Of a stretch of 64,000 bases of DNA, positions 24,441 to 37,177 are shown in pieces (position 1 is the first letter of the stretch; each line of letters begins with the position of its first letter). The position numbers and the translations under genes were made by a program. Source of the stretch: Lutraria lutraria (lineage: Eukaryota; Mollusca; Bivalvia; Venerida; Mactridae). The stretch lies in NCBI GenBank assembly GCA_964023205.1, contig OZ026840.1, positions 15,108,454 through 15,172,453 on the forward strand. Direction: 5' to 3'. Below the pieces are notes generated by a model. It saw only the letters and a list, made by a program, of their open reading frames with translations. It searched no databases and was not told the DNA's origin.

Positions 24441-25568
24441 GATTTAATTGTCCGTAGAAATAATTCAATCTTGCAACGCAAAAATGAATGGCAAACATTA
24501 CATTATATTATCTAGCTGTTTAATTTCTGTTTTCTTTTCTTTATTCATTGTAACATAATGCTACATATTAAGTCAAGAATAACCCTACCTATTGTTCGAT
24601 CTGTACCTTTCTGTTGTGCTTACGAAAATTAACCGCTCCTCCCCGACCAAACACTTAATTTGTATCACGTGATTCTGTGTTGCAGGCAAACCTTTCCGAT
24701 TAAACTTAATGAAGTAAAGCAGCAAACAATAAATTATTAATATATTACATTTATAACAAACAACTTAGTTGCTAATCATATCTATAATGAATAAATACAA
24801 ATGTATAAACAAACTACGAAAGTTTTCCCAACTTCAAAACTTATTTCCATTAGGTCTACACGGTTAAACAGAATCGCAGAATCATGATCAGTAAAATAGC
24901 AAACAGTAAATTATGAATAAAGCCGGCCGGATTTATAACAAACAACTAAGTGGCTCATTACATCAATAATGAATAAATATACAACAGTAGTTCTCACAAC
25001 TTCAAAACTTCTTTAGTATGGTTAAATAGAATTTCAGAGCTTTGTTAATGCATCATAAGTCATAACATATTGGTTAAAACTCAAAACATTGACATTTGAA
25101 ATGCATGTAATATATATCCGAAAATCTATTATCCAACTTTGAAATTCGTTCACTAATTTACAAAAAAGTATCAGGTGAAATTCGGTCAACATTTGTTCGA
25201 TATTTAATTCTGCGACTTTCTGTATTTTGGAAGTTCCACGATGCTGTCGTTTGGTCGATCACATTTATCTTCCTCATTTGTTTTTGAATTTATCTGAAAC
25301 CCATTATTTTCATCTTTTAAAATATCAGAAAACTTGCGAAGTATTTCAATAGGTTTTGGGTTAATCATGCACAATAAAACCATCATTTATTTTTGGACCA
25401 CTCATCTGTACGTCTTCTATTTTTCAACCTGATAATGCGACCTTTGCTTTGGTCACAAATGTGGTCACGTGCAAAATAATACATCTCACACCTAGTCTGG
25501 AGTTAACTGCCCCTAACACTACGTTGTTATATAAGACAGGGAACCAGACCAATCTCACACCATGCTTT

Positions 25569-25642
25569 AAACTGGTTCTTGTTTCATGTTGCGGTGCACT
25601 AAAAGGACTCTAAACAGACTGAGTCTACGGGAACCAGCATAA
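25569..25642. repeat. Small palindromic repeat, AACTGGTTC...GGGAACCAG, copy 1
   Basis: About 74 bp. The ends are inverse complements (AAACTGGTTC / GGGAACCAG) and the interior contains CATGTTGCGGTGCAC. A second copy at 29297-29371 shares the interior CATGTTGCAGTGCAC. Confidence 0.65.
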
Positions 25643-25913
25643 CCATATGCTTTTACTTGAGTAGCCTTCCCTTGAAAACCGTCAATAATAAAGTTTAAGG
25701 AACACAGTTCAGTTTTACATAAGTTTCTTAATCTGGTGACCTCATTTGTACTTTTAATCATCGCTTTGCTATTTGGTAAGCCGATACGAGTACCTTATTG
25801 TAATGGTCTCAGAATAGAAGATAAAACAGATTCTCATGAAATGTTACATGCGAAGCAGTCTATTTTACATTCGGTGGTATGCTATCAACAAAGTGTGTAA
25901 TATGATCACTTAA

Positions 25914-26314
25914 TTAAAAGTCCCATAAGCATATTATATGAATTTGTCGGTCGTAATACTTTCTGTTTGTTCTATAACAGAGGAATCCGGTGTGTTTTCC
26001 TCACGTGCATGTATACTTTATAGCAAGAAAATGTGTTTCCAAAACCTCTATCTTAATTTTTTCAATATCATTGAAAAAAGTACTATTATAGAACAGCTGT
26101 GTTTTCCCGCAGCCATGTTATGCACACGTCATATTTAGTGACGTCATGTGCTCTATATATTTCCAGTTTACAAAAGCAAAAATCACATAAATGAGTGGGT
26201 TTTTTTCAAAGAAAAAAAGAGCTCGTTTTGTCGGTAATTATTATCTTGGGATAATATTAGCAATTGTTTGATTTTTGCATATTTTTTATTACAAAAAAGC
26301 TAATGGGACTTTAA
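25914..26314. mobile_element. TTAA-flanked MITE, RGTCCCATWAGC termini, copy 1
   Basis: TTAA at 25914 precedes AAGTCCCATAAGC, and GCTAATGGGACT is followed by TTAA at 26311-26314. Its right half (GTCGGTAATTATTATCTTGG and neighbours) recurs inverted at 44927-45168. TTAA targets are typical of piggyBac-type elements; no transposase is present. Confidence 0.7.
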
Positions 26315-29246
26315 AAAATAATAGCAATCAAAGTACTGAAAGTACTGACGGAAGGTGTTTTTTCATACCTCAAATGGTATGAACAGTCAAATACAAAGAT
26401 AAATATATACATTTTTCTTCAAATAAAATCGAATTCGTTTGTTCGTTTATTAGATAAGCCAATTTTATCCTCAACTTGAGTTCAAAGCACAGACACATGT
26501 GTTAGATGGTTGCTGATGCATGCATTCGTCTGTAGAGAAATTACTGACGCATCGAACGAACTTCTTTTAATTTCCCGGAAACAGGATATTCAAAACAACA
26601 CTTTGAGATAGATACACACTGTTTCATTATTCTACAGACCTAACAGCGGATAAGCCAAACATTTAATATTTCAAGTATTTTACCATTATACACACCATTT
26701 GCATGAGGCCACAATAAATGATTTGAAATACTGTTAGATCTAACACTCTAACCCGAGGAAATACATTGTATACTACAGTTTATTCTCACTATATAAATTA
26801 GACATACTTTCTGTGCTGTTATTAGTTCGACGAACACTTGTTTCAATACGATGACACCGCAAGATGATTCTGAGGAAATCACCTTCAAAAAAAAAAAAAA
26901 ATTTGTTTCAAATAGTGGTCTTCATATTACAGTTACACTGTACTTCTTTAATTTCAAGCCTAATAAGGTTAAAAGTCGTCTACTTATGTGGATATATGCT
27001 CTTTAATTAGTGCAATCTCATTAATCATAGATTATCGATAGTCATTAATAGATTAATCCGGGATTAGAATTCCTTTATCACAGGTATTGATACTACGTCT
27101 TCTACAGTGTATTATTCTTTATATAACAAAAAGGCTTTGTGGATTATTTGCGTTTATATCACAAAATATATTATAGGGACCTGAAATTAAGGTAACTTCC
27201 GTCGTTTTTTACCATTTTTTTATGTACAACGTACTTTTCATACAATTGACTATACGTAGCTATTTTTTACTGATTTTTCTATACCGAATATAGGTAAATT
27301 GTATATCTTGTATATTAAATTTGGTATCTTGTATACGGCCTGCATATAAAACATTTTTAGAGTTCTAACTTGAATGGATATTTCTCATAGAAATTATTTT
27401 CGAGGAACATCTTTTAAGGTAAATGATACAATAATATTTCAGAGTACTTAAGGATATGCGCGGTTTCCTGTCTAAATTTCTACATAATATAAAATAACAA
27501 TGTGTTGCACAAGGGCTGTATTTGAATAATTTATGATACAATTAACACTTTATAAAAAATAGAAACTGTTTCACGTCTCAAAGTCTATCAATGGCTTGAC
27601 ACTACATCGTCTCCTTTTTTTATTACTAAAACCAGCAGAAGAAAGTGTTAGATAGAAGTGAGACATATGTAGTGGGCGATTTTACCATAGTCTGTCAGTA
27701 TAGCTTGTTGCTGTCTGTAACGATATATAACATATGTGATTGTTTGACATTCATACTTGATCTCACATACATTTTTCCCCCAAAATATTTGGATTAAGCT
27801 TATTCTCAGACTTGTAATCACGTGACAATATTTGATGAGTGACTCATTGATGCTGGATTAAGAGAAATATCTATACTTGGAATAGTTTTGTTGAAGTTTC
27901 TTTGTCTAACTTTCATATGTTTACAATAACATGCTCGTACCATGTGGAATCCAGACAAAAGCTCCAACGGACAAAACTATCATAAATGCGAGTATCTATG
28001 GAATTTTGTCAAACATTTTTCTAACGTTTTTTTTCCAGTTATGAACTTAAAACAGGACGACGCAAAGAGCATCCATGTCGGCGATATACTTATAAAATAA
28101 TCAATAAATTTATTTGTAATTACAATGTAGATGTAACTTTGCATTAAACACATGTAATTTACCAAAATGTACTTGTAGTTATGAATAATTTGTTGACAAA
28201 ATATATCATAATGATTTATATAAATTATGATGCAAAACATCTGAATAGTTTGTTTTGAACGAGTGTCTGTCTGTCGCGTACGCATTAATAACAGAAAGAC
28301 AGAAAAAAAATATGAAAGTTAAAATTAATTTTACAACAGAAAATGTAAACTAAGCAAGTATTGATATGCCCTCTATAGGAACAGTACGTCTGCTGGATAC
28401 GTATTAGTGCTTAAAGCCAGAAATGAGTTACAATCGCATTGGCTTTGAGAAAGATTACACTCTGCACCTTATTGTTGCCGAGGCAAAATTTGGCGTTTTT
28501 AAGATGTTCTTGTATCAGCGAGTTATATTTTACGCTATGTGAAACTCAGGTCGAAATTATGTACAGTTAAAAAAGGTACACAATGGGGCGCGACTGTCTG
28601 TTTCTTACGATAAATGTACTCATTAAATGATTTCTAACCCCATTTTTACAATGTCTAATAGCTTGTTGTTTGACACGAATGGTGAAAGGGTATAGCAATC
28701 AAATGTATTAATTATCACTGAAAAGGGAATGGTAAACAGGTGCGTTATTAAACAATGTAACGTCCATAGCACGAATACATCATCTGGCAGAAGAATAAGG
28801 CGCGGTCTGCACTTAAAAAATAATCGTTTTTTTTATAACTGTAAAATATAAATTCAATAATTTCAAACAAAGACCTTTTTTGTAATAAACAGATCAATTG
28901 TATTGTTTATCCGATCTTTATAAATTGGCTTAAAATATACTAGGTATTATTAAGGACAGATGTTTACAAAATAATCTATTTGCTTCAATTAGTAATTGTA
29001 ACTGGATATAAAACAAACGCTTACTATTTGATACTAATCCAATTAATAGTAATTTGAAGCCATTGAATGGAGTTTTTTTTTGTATCTGAGCTAAATAATT
29101 ATAAATTAAAGCAGTTTTGTCGTAGATTAAATACGAGAATAATTTGTTATTATCGTTTATTTAGATCACCATATGTTTTTTTGTGTATTAATTAGAGGCG
29201 TTAACGGCTCAAAAACATTATTATCTCCCTTGAATGATACGTAACC

Positions 29247-29645
29247 GTAACTCCTCGGCGTTTGTCTAAAGAAAAGTGACTCGGACGTAATAGGCAGGCT
29301 AAACTGGTTCCCGTTCCATGTTGCAGTGCACCAAAGGCTTAATTTGTACACACATGTCAACGGGAACCAGTTTATAGGCAGGCCACCATTTTGTTGTTGT
29401 TGTTGTTCACGGGCTACTTTTCCATCATGGCTGACCCTGGGAATCCAACGATGGAAACAATCTGTTTCTCTTTCAATGGAAACTTGATGCCCATTTAATC
29501 TTTGATAGCCTGAAATTCTGATAATGATTCTTGAAAACGAGTACCTAGTGTTGAAGAGGCAGTGACCGGAAACCGCATAACCAAAATTTATGCACGAGGC
29601 GTATTTCCAAGTTACGGAAATATCCGAGTAGTTACGATTGTACAC
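29247..29645. mobile_element. Inverted-repeat element with internal palindrome
   Basis: The left end has CTCCTCGGCGTTTGTCTAAAG and the right end has GTTACGGAAATATCCGAGTAG. Both end blocks occur fused in a compact inverted copy at 33194-33262. The small palindrome 29297-29371 is nested inside. The open frame on the minus strand across this element is not a supported gene. Confidence 0.55.
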
Positions 29646-30310
29646 GGAAAAGTCATAACAATTGAAAAATCGAGGTGAATTTTTGAATGAATTGATACAT
29701 TATCGAGATTACGCGATGCTATCATTATCTATTTGGTACAATAGCACAGACCTATCTCCATTTTATGATTGTTGATTTAAACATTGATCTGCATATTCTG
29801 GGCCTTATGACTTGATGATTGGCTGAACCTAGTGTTCTTAACACTTACAGGAAGAAATTGTACGTGTCATGACGTAGTTCTCAGATCAATGTAGAAGTTA
29901 TCACAAGATAAGTTATGTATCTAACTGTAAATGATTGACAGTATGTGTTTGAATATAAAGATGTGATAATCATTGATCACAGAGGCATATACGTGAAAAA
30001 TAGTTACGTCACTTCCGGTCGCCATTTTGAGCCTTTGTATATTTCGTCTAGAAACAAGAATATATGGCAATACAATCTGTGTTCACAAGTGTTTTGTTGA
30101 CCACGGCTTTAAATAAAATGAAAAAAACAGCCACTTTTTGAATAAAATGTATATCATGTGCGTCATTATACAGAAAGGTGTCTTTTTTATTTTGTGCGAA
30201 GATTTTCTCTCAGTTGACCATAGATTATCGCCTGATAAAGATCTTTCATTTATAATTATAACTCTACTATTTGTTAACGTAGAACATCAGTGTAGGTCTC
30301 AAAGTATATA

Positions 30311-32578
30311 ATGGACGGATATTTGACTGCTAGACAAAGAAAACTCATTGGTAATCATTTTTATTTGAATTATCTAATTTCATTTTTGGGTTGACTGGTT
30401 TGTTTTGGGGAGCGAAAGCTCCTAAAGCTATACACCGCTTTTTCTACTTACGATTAAGTGACGCCTCTTACATGGACATCCGCGTTGAAAAAATAGTACC
30501 ACTTGTTGTATAGGTATACATTGCAGACTTTGCAGTTTTGATAAACGTTTGAGATGTATATTGGAGGATTCTATTGATTTTGAAAACATGGGAAATATTA
30601 TGCCAATTTAAACTGTAAAACTAGCAAGTATTATAATAAAGTATTCATCCGCACAAGTTTCATTAATATACTGTTGAGGTAACAAAATTTACTTCGTATT
30701 AAAAATTGTTTTCCAGTAAAGTTCTGGAACACTATATTGTCTCTGAGAGTAGTGAGATAACATCAATGACACAAGGTCAGAAGTTCGGTATACAGTATAA
30801 CAAGTTTACATATTAAACAGTTTACAGATAAAAGCGCTGAAAGCACTGAATTTGTTTGGAATTGTAAGCAGTAGTTTGTAATTTGACACCGTATGTCATG
30901 ACTTTAAGCATTAGGAATAGAAGTACTTCTTCCAGGCAAACAGTTAAAAGGTCTAGCTTTTCCTAGGTAATTGTGGTTAATTGGCCTAAAGATGTACATT
31001 GTGTCAAGACTATAATATTATATATTTGACCTTCAAATTCTTATTCATAATGATGATAACACAGGCGTTTAATTAATTAATTTATTTATTTCTTGTTATT
31101 TATCAGCTGAAACTAAATAATTAATATTATGGCATGCTGTTCTTTCTCTTGACAATGGTATTCTTAGTAGTTTTAATTCAAACAAAAAAAGCCGTTGAAT
31201 AATTATGTGGTATATGAAGAAATACGATTGGTTATTCGTGGAATAGAACGAAATGAAGCCTTATTTAATCCAAAGGTTGAGACCAACATGCGCACGTGTT
31301 GTTGAGTAATATGAAAATAAGCATGAAACATAACAATCAATATCAAATAATTTATCAAAGACATTTCTGTAATGCAAATTTGAAGTTAGGTACCACGAAC
31401 GTAACAGAAGAAATATTTATTTGTTTTCTCAAATGTGTAGCCATTGCTTTTTTTTAATTATTTATTAAATTGAATGTTTACCCATGTGCTATCATTAGAT
31501 ATAATACGTAGAACAAGGCTTGCCAGCTTTTTAGCATTGTTTTGCGCAATCTGGGAATAATATCTAACTGACATTCCTGTGTCTTTTTAGATTAGATATC
31601 ACATTCTTTGGAATGATTTTAACATTCGTATCACGAAAATAGTATCAAAATACACGTTAACAATTATTTTGCAACTTTAATTAGTTCATAAATTATCCTT
31701 AATTAGGGCAAATGTTAATATTGTTATTTTTCAAATTAATGAATGAACTTTATTTCATTTATTAATATCCTTCTGTGTGTGTATCAAAGTTCGGTGAAAC
31801 TTTGCTTCTTGACGTTATCTCTAGAAGAGCTATGTACTTCTGCCATCCGTAAAACATGTTGTGTGCTAATGCTTCATCAAATCCTTAAACATTTCTGGAG
31901 CCCCCCCCCCCCCCGAATAGTGATTTTAACTAAACAAATATTTTCATTTTTTATTCCGGGTTTTCGCTTTCAGAACAAACATGATAATGTCACTGACATC
32001 ATCATCAACAAAAACAATTTTTAACAACAAAAGAAAAAAGCCGATCTACCTGTACCTACCGACCGACCCGCTGTTAAAAGTTTAGGTCGCGTAACCACAA
32101 GCCAACATTTTTGTCGTTCAAATATTTTATTTGCTTTACAGAGAGAAGGGAGATGGACGAAGTTCTGGTCCGTGAACGAACAGAGGAACAGATTCGACGG
32201 AGTGTGTATGGTAACCGGAAGTTGGCCGAAGTCCATCTTGGTAACTATGACAACTCCATAACTCGACCGACCGTCTCAAGTGCTCGAAAATCTGTTTTGT
32301 GGTCCCGGGAACGAAAGGTTTATGAAACTGCAAGCAGACGACGTTTAGAAGAATTCAAAGAAAATCCATACTTCAAGTTTGAATATCCGGAAATACCACG
32401 TCACTGGCCAGGCACGTGGGCTGTAATGACGTCCCATGATTTAGAGTCGAGTTCCGGACGTCTGTCCCGACCGTCCACGGGCGTACGGCCCCGAACGGCA
32501 CCGTTACACACCTGGATGAGAGAAACGTTTAAAACCCAAGAAAACATGCCAAGAACTGTGAAAACTCCCGCGGTTTAA
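30311..32578 (+). CDS. Two-exon gene for a 158-residue basic protein
   Basis: Exon 1 codes from 30311 to 30350 (MDGYLTARQRKLI, donor GTAATC, phase 1). Exon 2 runs 32142-32578 after acceptor CTTTACAG, ending TAA. The phases join to make a Glu codon. An in-frame TAG at 30293-30295 supports the start. The protein is hydrophilic and basic, has no signal peptide or membrane segment, and opens with a predicted helix (ERREMDEVLVRERTEEQIRR). A mid part is rich in aromatic residues (NPYFKFEYPEIPRHWPGTW), followed by a Ser/Arg/Pro tail with RPRTAPL. I do not recognise the family. The helix-plus-RPxTAPL style recalls small ciliary proteins, but that is only an impression. Poly(A) signals are at 32822 and 32869. 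The gene precedes the TPR-CHAT gene on the same strand. Confidence 0.75.
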
Positions 32579-32824
32579 ACATCATAACCCTCTGGACACG
32601 TTGTCTGAATCATGATAAATAGACTGGAATAATTTAAAAGGTTCAGTGACTAATTCGCAATTTTGGATTTACCACTAATTAGTGTGATATATCAGCCATA
32701 TCTTGCAAAGTTCATATCAATACTCATCGTAACTACATTTAGATGTACACTGACTTCAAATTGCTTCAAACGCATTGCATATATTTTTACATAGTTTATC
32801 ATTATGTACAATATTTCATGAAAT

Positions 32825-32937
32825 AAATGCCGTATACATCACAGGTTACCGGCATGTGATAACAGCAAAATAAAGTTTCAAAAAAAGTTTTTAATTATTT
32901 TGCTTTTGTCACATGCCGGTAGCCTGTGGTATACATC
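32825..32937. terminator. Hairpin spanning the poly(A) signal region of the 158-residue gene
   Basis: Inverted arms GTATACATCACAGG.TACCGGCATGTGA and TCACATGCCGGTA.CCTGTGGTATAC enclose CAAAATAAAG (AATAAA at 32869). Another AATAAA (32822-32827) sits immediately before the left arm. It may be a palindromic MITE that supplies a 3' end; that role is inferred. Confidence 0.6.
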
Positions 32938-33042
32938 TACTTACGTATGTTTTTACATTGTAATGATATATATTGTCATGTGAATAATGAAGCAGTGTAG
33001 TATATAGTTTTTGTATTAATAAATTGGCTGTGATATTAACCA

Positions 33043-33114
33043 GCTTTAATTGCTCAGTTGTTAGAGCATCTGACTTGCAAGCAGGAGGTCGCGGGTTCGA
33101 GTCCCGCATCGGGG
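33043..33114 (+). pseudogene. tRNA-Ala(TGC)-like pseudogene or SINE head
   Basis: The D arm GCTCAGTTGTTAGAGC, anticodon loop CTTGCAA and T arm GCGGGTTCGAGTCCCGC are intact at correct spacing. The acceptor stem fails: the 3' strand ATCGGGG has no matching 5' strand, which reads GCTTTAA. The anticodon stem also has a mismatch. It is therefore not a working tRNA. Confidence 0.7.
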
Positions 33115-34289
33115 ATATATTTCCCTCCCCCTAATGCAATATTATCATGCTGTGCTGTTTGTTGATTTGGTACACAAGCTGATCAATTGTAACTACTCGG
33201 GCATTTCCGTAACTTAGAAATACTGCATTTTCTTTAGACAAACGCCGAGGAGTTCCGATTGTAAGCTCATAGGTTTTCCAGACGACGTTATGATAACATA
33301 TTAAGTGTTATTAGATATTATAATCACACGGAGTATGCACGTATAAAATTCTTTGTTATCCACTAATCCGCCCAACCCTAGTGTTTTCTGCAGACCCTGG
33401 GATTTTTTCGCTCTCGGTCAATATTTGTCTAGCCGAATTTTGAACTAAATTTTCTAACTAAAACAATTCTAGTATATTTGAAAAAAAGTCCTATATCACC
33501 CTACACCCTTTCATACTGTATAGGGGATGTTCGCGGAAACTATTTTATCATAAACGAAACAAACAAAATTCCATTTCTAGACAACAATATCTAATATGCT
33601 CATTTATAAGAACAGAACAGAACAGAACAGAACCTTATTTTGGACGTGTGCATGTATAGTTCGTTGTCAAATATGTACAAATACATTACATATACAGTTC
33701 ATATATAAGTTAAAGACGAGAGGTGTTTTTTTTAATGTAGTGCGTCTATCATTGATATACATTAAAGCATACCCTTCATCAAATCCATACGACCAAATCA
33801 CATTTAAAATCTAAGCACTGAAAGGAATAATTCTGTAGAACAAGGCAGGTATGGCAATTATTTAAAAATGCAACTATCTACAACAAGAAATATCATCTTG
33901 TATACAGTAGAAACATACAGTAGATTATCTCGTGTATTTATATAGGCTGAAAACTAAAACAAATCAGACTCCATGGTGAGATAAAATATGAATTTTACGT
34001 GACATTCTCGAGCATACTAACAATTACGAACTATTTTTCTTTAGATTAGATTATATATGATACATTGTATATCTATCTTACTTACTGTGTATAAATTCTA
34101 ATTAATATAATTTTTCATGGTTTAAACGTTTTGATATTTAATATGTTTGTATTGACTTTTTTCGGCTTTTATTATTGCATTATTTTCAGAGGCAGTAAAA
34201 GAAATAATTACGGATTCTGCCCTAAAAAATTGTAACAATAATGCTTTTATTCTATTAGAAAACACCTACTTCACTTTCATTGGTTACAA

Positions 34290-34375
34290 ATCGAGGGCTC
34301 AGTGCAACACTGTTGTAACTTGTTCTTATTTCAATATGAGTTACAACACTTTTGCGTTGAACCCTCGAAATGTAG
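34290..34375. repeat. ~80-bp palindromic repeat, copy 1
   Basis: The arms are CGAGGGCTCAGTGCAACACT and AGTTACAACACTTTTGCGTT...CCCTCG. A second copy in inverted orientation is at 58230-58310. It is probably a very short MITE. Confidence 0.7.
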
Positions 34376-36524
34376 GTCAAAAGCAATTTTAGAACAGCAA
34401 GCCGAATAATCGACAATAAATAAAGTCATAGTAAATCTTAATACAATATAACACCAAAGTATACTTGTCATATCATTACACCGTTGTCTAGATTCTCTAC
34501 AAGGCTATACAGAATATACTTGCACAGATTATGTAATAAGGGAAATAAATCGTAAACATTGAAAATGATTCTCTCGTGAGTTGTCGTTCCTGACACGTTG
34601 TTTACTCCATTTTACAGCAATCTACGACATTTGCGTATAAAGGGATATATCAACAAATGAATGAATTGACAAATGAGGTTAATTGTTTGTCCAAATAGAA
34701 GCAGCAAAACTGTGTTCTGCAGATTTTTCATTTATTTGGTTTCCGTTTGTGAATATGGAGTTGTTTTCCTTTAAACTCCTTGATATATGACCTAAAATAA
34801 CAAAAAAAAAAAAAAAAAAAAAAAATCAAGGGTAGCTAGATAACTCAAAAACGAGATCAGTGACCCCCAATTCTTTTTCGCTTAAAATGTTTCTGTTATC
34901 ATACGCTATGATCATGCAAATTAAAAAAAATCCAATGATCAGTTTCATTTTGCCTATATGTCTATGTGAAAAATGTAGTGATCGAACTGTAGCACACGTC
35001 ATTAAATATTGTGACGTAATTAGAATGCCACGTTTGTAAAGGCACGTCATGAACGTCGTTTCTTTGGGAACGGCGACTCCAATGGTGTACGTTATATTGA
35101 TAAAATATTTTTATTAAGTAAACTTGACAAGATTTAAAATGACGTGAATCATGATCAACTAAATTTAAGAGAAACGAAAAGCAACAAATAACAACATGTT
35201 ATCTATGTAAGTATTAATTTATACTTAAGTATTTTTCATTCAGAATACAACACTACTTCAGTTTACTGTTCAAAGATCATGAATGTGCTGGCGCGCTGAT
35301 TTTAAAAACTAAATAATTATATGTTCTATACATATATTACTAGCTGGCCATGTAATTTATAGGGGTATATATGATGGGCTTATTTTTCTGAGTGATTTGT
35401 CTGGTCGGAAATGCATCAACTATGGTCCTGCTCCCATCATCCAGCTACTTCTCTATCAGCTTGTTAATTGAGACTAATTTCGAGATGTATACATAATACT
35501 GCCATCAGCAAAATATATAGTGCTATATATGCTTGATGTAAACTGAAAGGTCATTATAGCGATAGAGTAGAAAGAGTACGTATAGGCCTATATATTGGAC
35601 CAAAGACAGTACCCAACCTGGGGTACTCCTGATGGTACAGGTTTTTTTTGAGCTTTCATATATGCTTTCGCTTTAATTGAAATAGTCTAAAAAATTGAAA
35701 TGTCAATATGTCTATAGTTGTATACGATACCTGATTATTGTATGTTGATCAATTAAGTTGGGACATTAAATGTCTCAAATCACTTGTGTGCACCTGTACT
35801 CATATATTAAAGAACGTTTTCTTTAATTCGAGACATAAACCATGAGTATTTAACAAAAAGTTTGTAGTGGCTGGGCAAAAAACTTTCCTTCATCCAAATT
35901 AGGTTCTTGACACGCGCGCCGTTTTTAATTTTCAATTTGTACAGAATATCATTGCAATAAACATTGGTATGATATTCTATTTTACCGATCAAACTGGTAC
36001 GTTTTTTGCATTCATTCGTTAAATAATGTTATGATAATTCGGTACGGAATGTAATAATCAATATAAAAAATAAAATCCGTATATTCGTCCAAAGATTTAT
36101 CGTACCCGCTGTAAATATCTTACAACATGCTTAGTAAGCACAAGAAAAATGTTTGATTGGATACAAAATGGCTACGGTTAATCCAATTAAGGAATAATTG
36201 GTGTGTGTTTTTCGATTTATTTCTAAACGTTTGATTTATTTCGTCATTAAATATTGCATATATCGATTTATATTGTTAACATATTATTAATTGATTAATT
36301 CGTTTACAAGTAATCTCATAATGAAGTTATAACTTATAACCCAAATCAAATGTTTTGAAACCGCCATTTAAATGCATGTGGGTGGGGTACTTGTTGTTAA
36401 AATTGTAAATTATTTACATGAATCTGCGATAATGTGTAACTTTTGAGAATTGGTGTACTTTTAACTGTGAAACACATACTTGCACTCTTAATAAGTATTA
36501 GTAGATATCATCATTATTTAACAT

Positions 36525-37095
36525 TAGGGCTGCAACGATTCGGGTACCCTACGGTTCGGTTCGAGTTCGGATATATAACCTTCTTGGTTATTGAATATTC
36601 GATTCGGATATGTACATCAATAGACTACATAAATTAACGTAGGATTTTTTTTTAAAACTGGTCCCAGTTTCATAAAAAAATAAGTTTTTACTCAACTTAT
36701 TTATTAAATCATAAATTTCTATTGATCTGTTGTATGCAGTTCAGAATGTCGTATAAGAAAAGTTACAACGTTGGGTTAACAACAGTCTCACACAATTGAA
36801 ACAATTTACCAATTGTACACTTTTTGGTCGAAGATATAATATATTTCTAGGTAAAAAACACCCATGTTCTTTCTTGATTTTCTATTTTTACCGTGAAACT
36901 GAGGGCAGACTTGAAATTTTAAATGCGACGCAGTAAATGAAATGACGCGTGCTGATTGGATAATATTATTGCCGGCGTACGCTAAATGACAGTGCCAAAC
37001 CGTACCGAATGGAAAATATGGATTCCAGATCGGATAATCGATCCGATGCCATGCATTCGGATATATTCGAACTTCGGTGATTCGTTGCAGTCCTA
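36525..37095. mobile_element. hAT-type non-autonomous element with 8-bp target duplication
   Basis: Left end TAGGGCTGCAACGATTCGG, right end GATTCGTTGCAGTCCTA. It is flanked on both sides by TTTAACAT (36517-36524 and 37096-37103), the 8-bp duplication expected of hAT transposons. Length 571 bp, no transposase. It ends 41 bp before an exon of the TPR-CHAT gene. Confidence 0.9.
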
Positions 37096-37177
37096 TTTAA
37101 CATTTACACAATTATTATTTTCAAATTCTTTTTCAGATCTTATTTCATCAAGAGGTTAGAGAGACAGACAGACAAAC

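Larger units (their letters stand above)
24441..30310. other. Intergenic stretch with repeats, no gene seen
   Basis: No spliceable exon was recognised. Short frames at 25204-25386, 25567-25761 and 27980-28285 lack support. Besides the elements listed separately, a fragment of the 47051-47694 element lies at about 28480-28510 (GGCAAAATTTGGCGTTTTTA). Confidence 0.45.
32938..36524. other. Intergenic stretch, no gene seen
   Basis: It holds the tRNA-like pseudogene, a compact copy of the 29247 element (33194-33262), a GAACA run (33611-33635), a hairpin repeat (34290-34375) and a poly(A) run (34800-34824). One minus-strand frame at 34826-34948 would start with a good signal peptide (MKLIIGFFLICMIIA) and could be a first exon, but no partner exon was found. 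Confidence 0.45.

Noticed and set aside
25204..25386. 60-residue minus-strand frame with charged composition
   Set aside because: The composition looks protein-like, but there is no splice partner, signal or homologue that I can name.
25567..25761. 64-residue minus-strand frame
   Set aside because: It reads through a palindromic repeat shared with 29297-29371.
29166..29645. 159-residue minus-strand open frame
   Set aside because: It coincides with an inverted-repeat element that recurs at 33194-33262 and contains a nested palindrome; no family resemblance.
33043..33114. Functional tRNA-Ala gene
   Set aside because: D and T arms are good, but the acceptor stem does not pair, so it is a pseudogene or SINE head.
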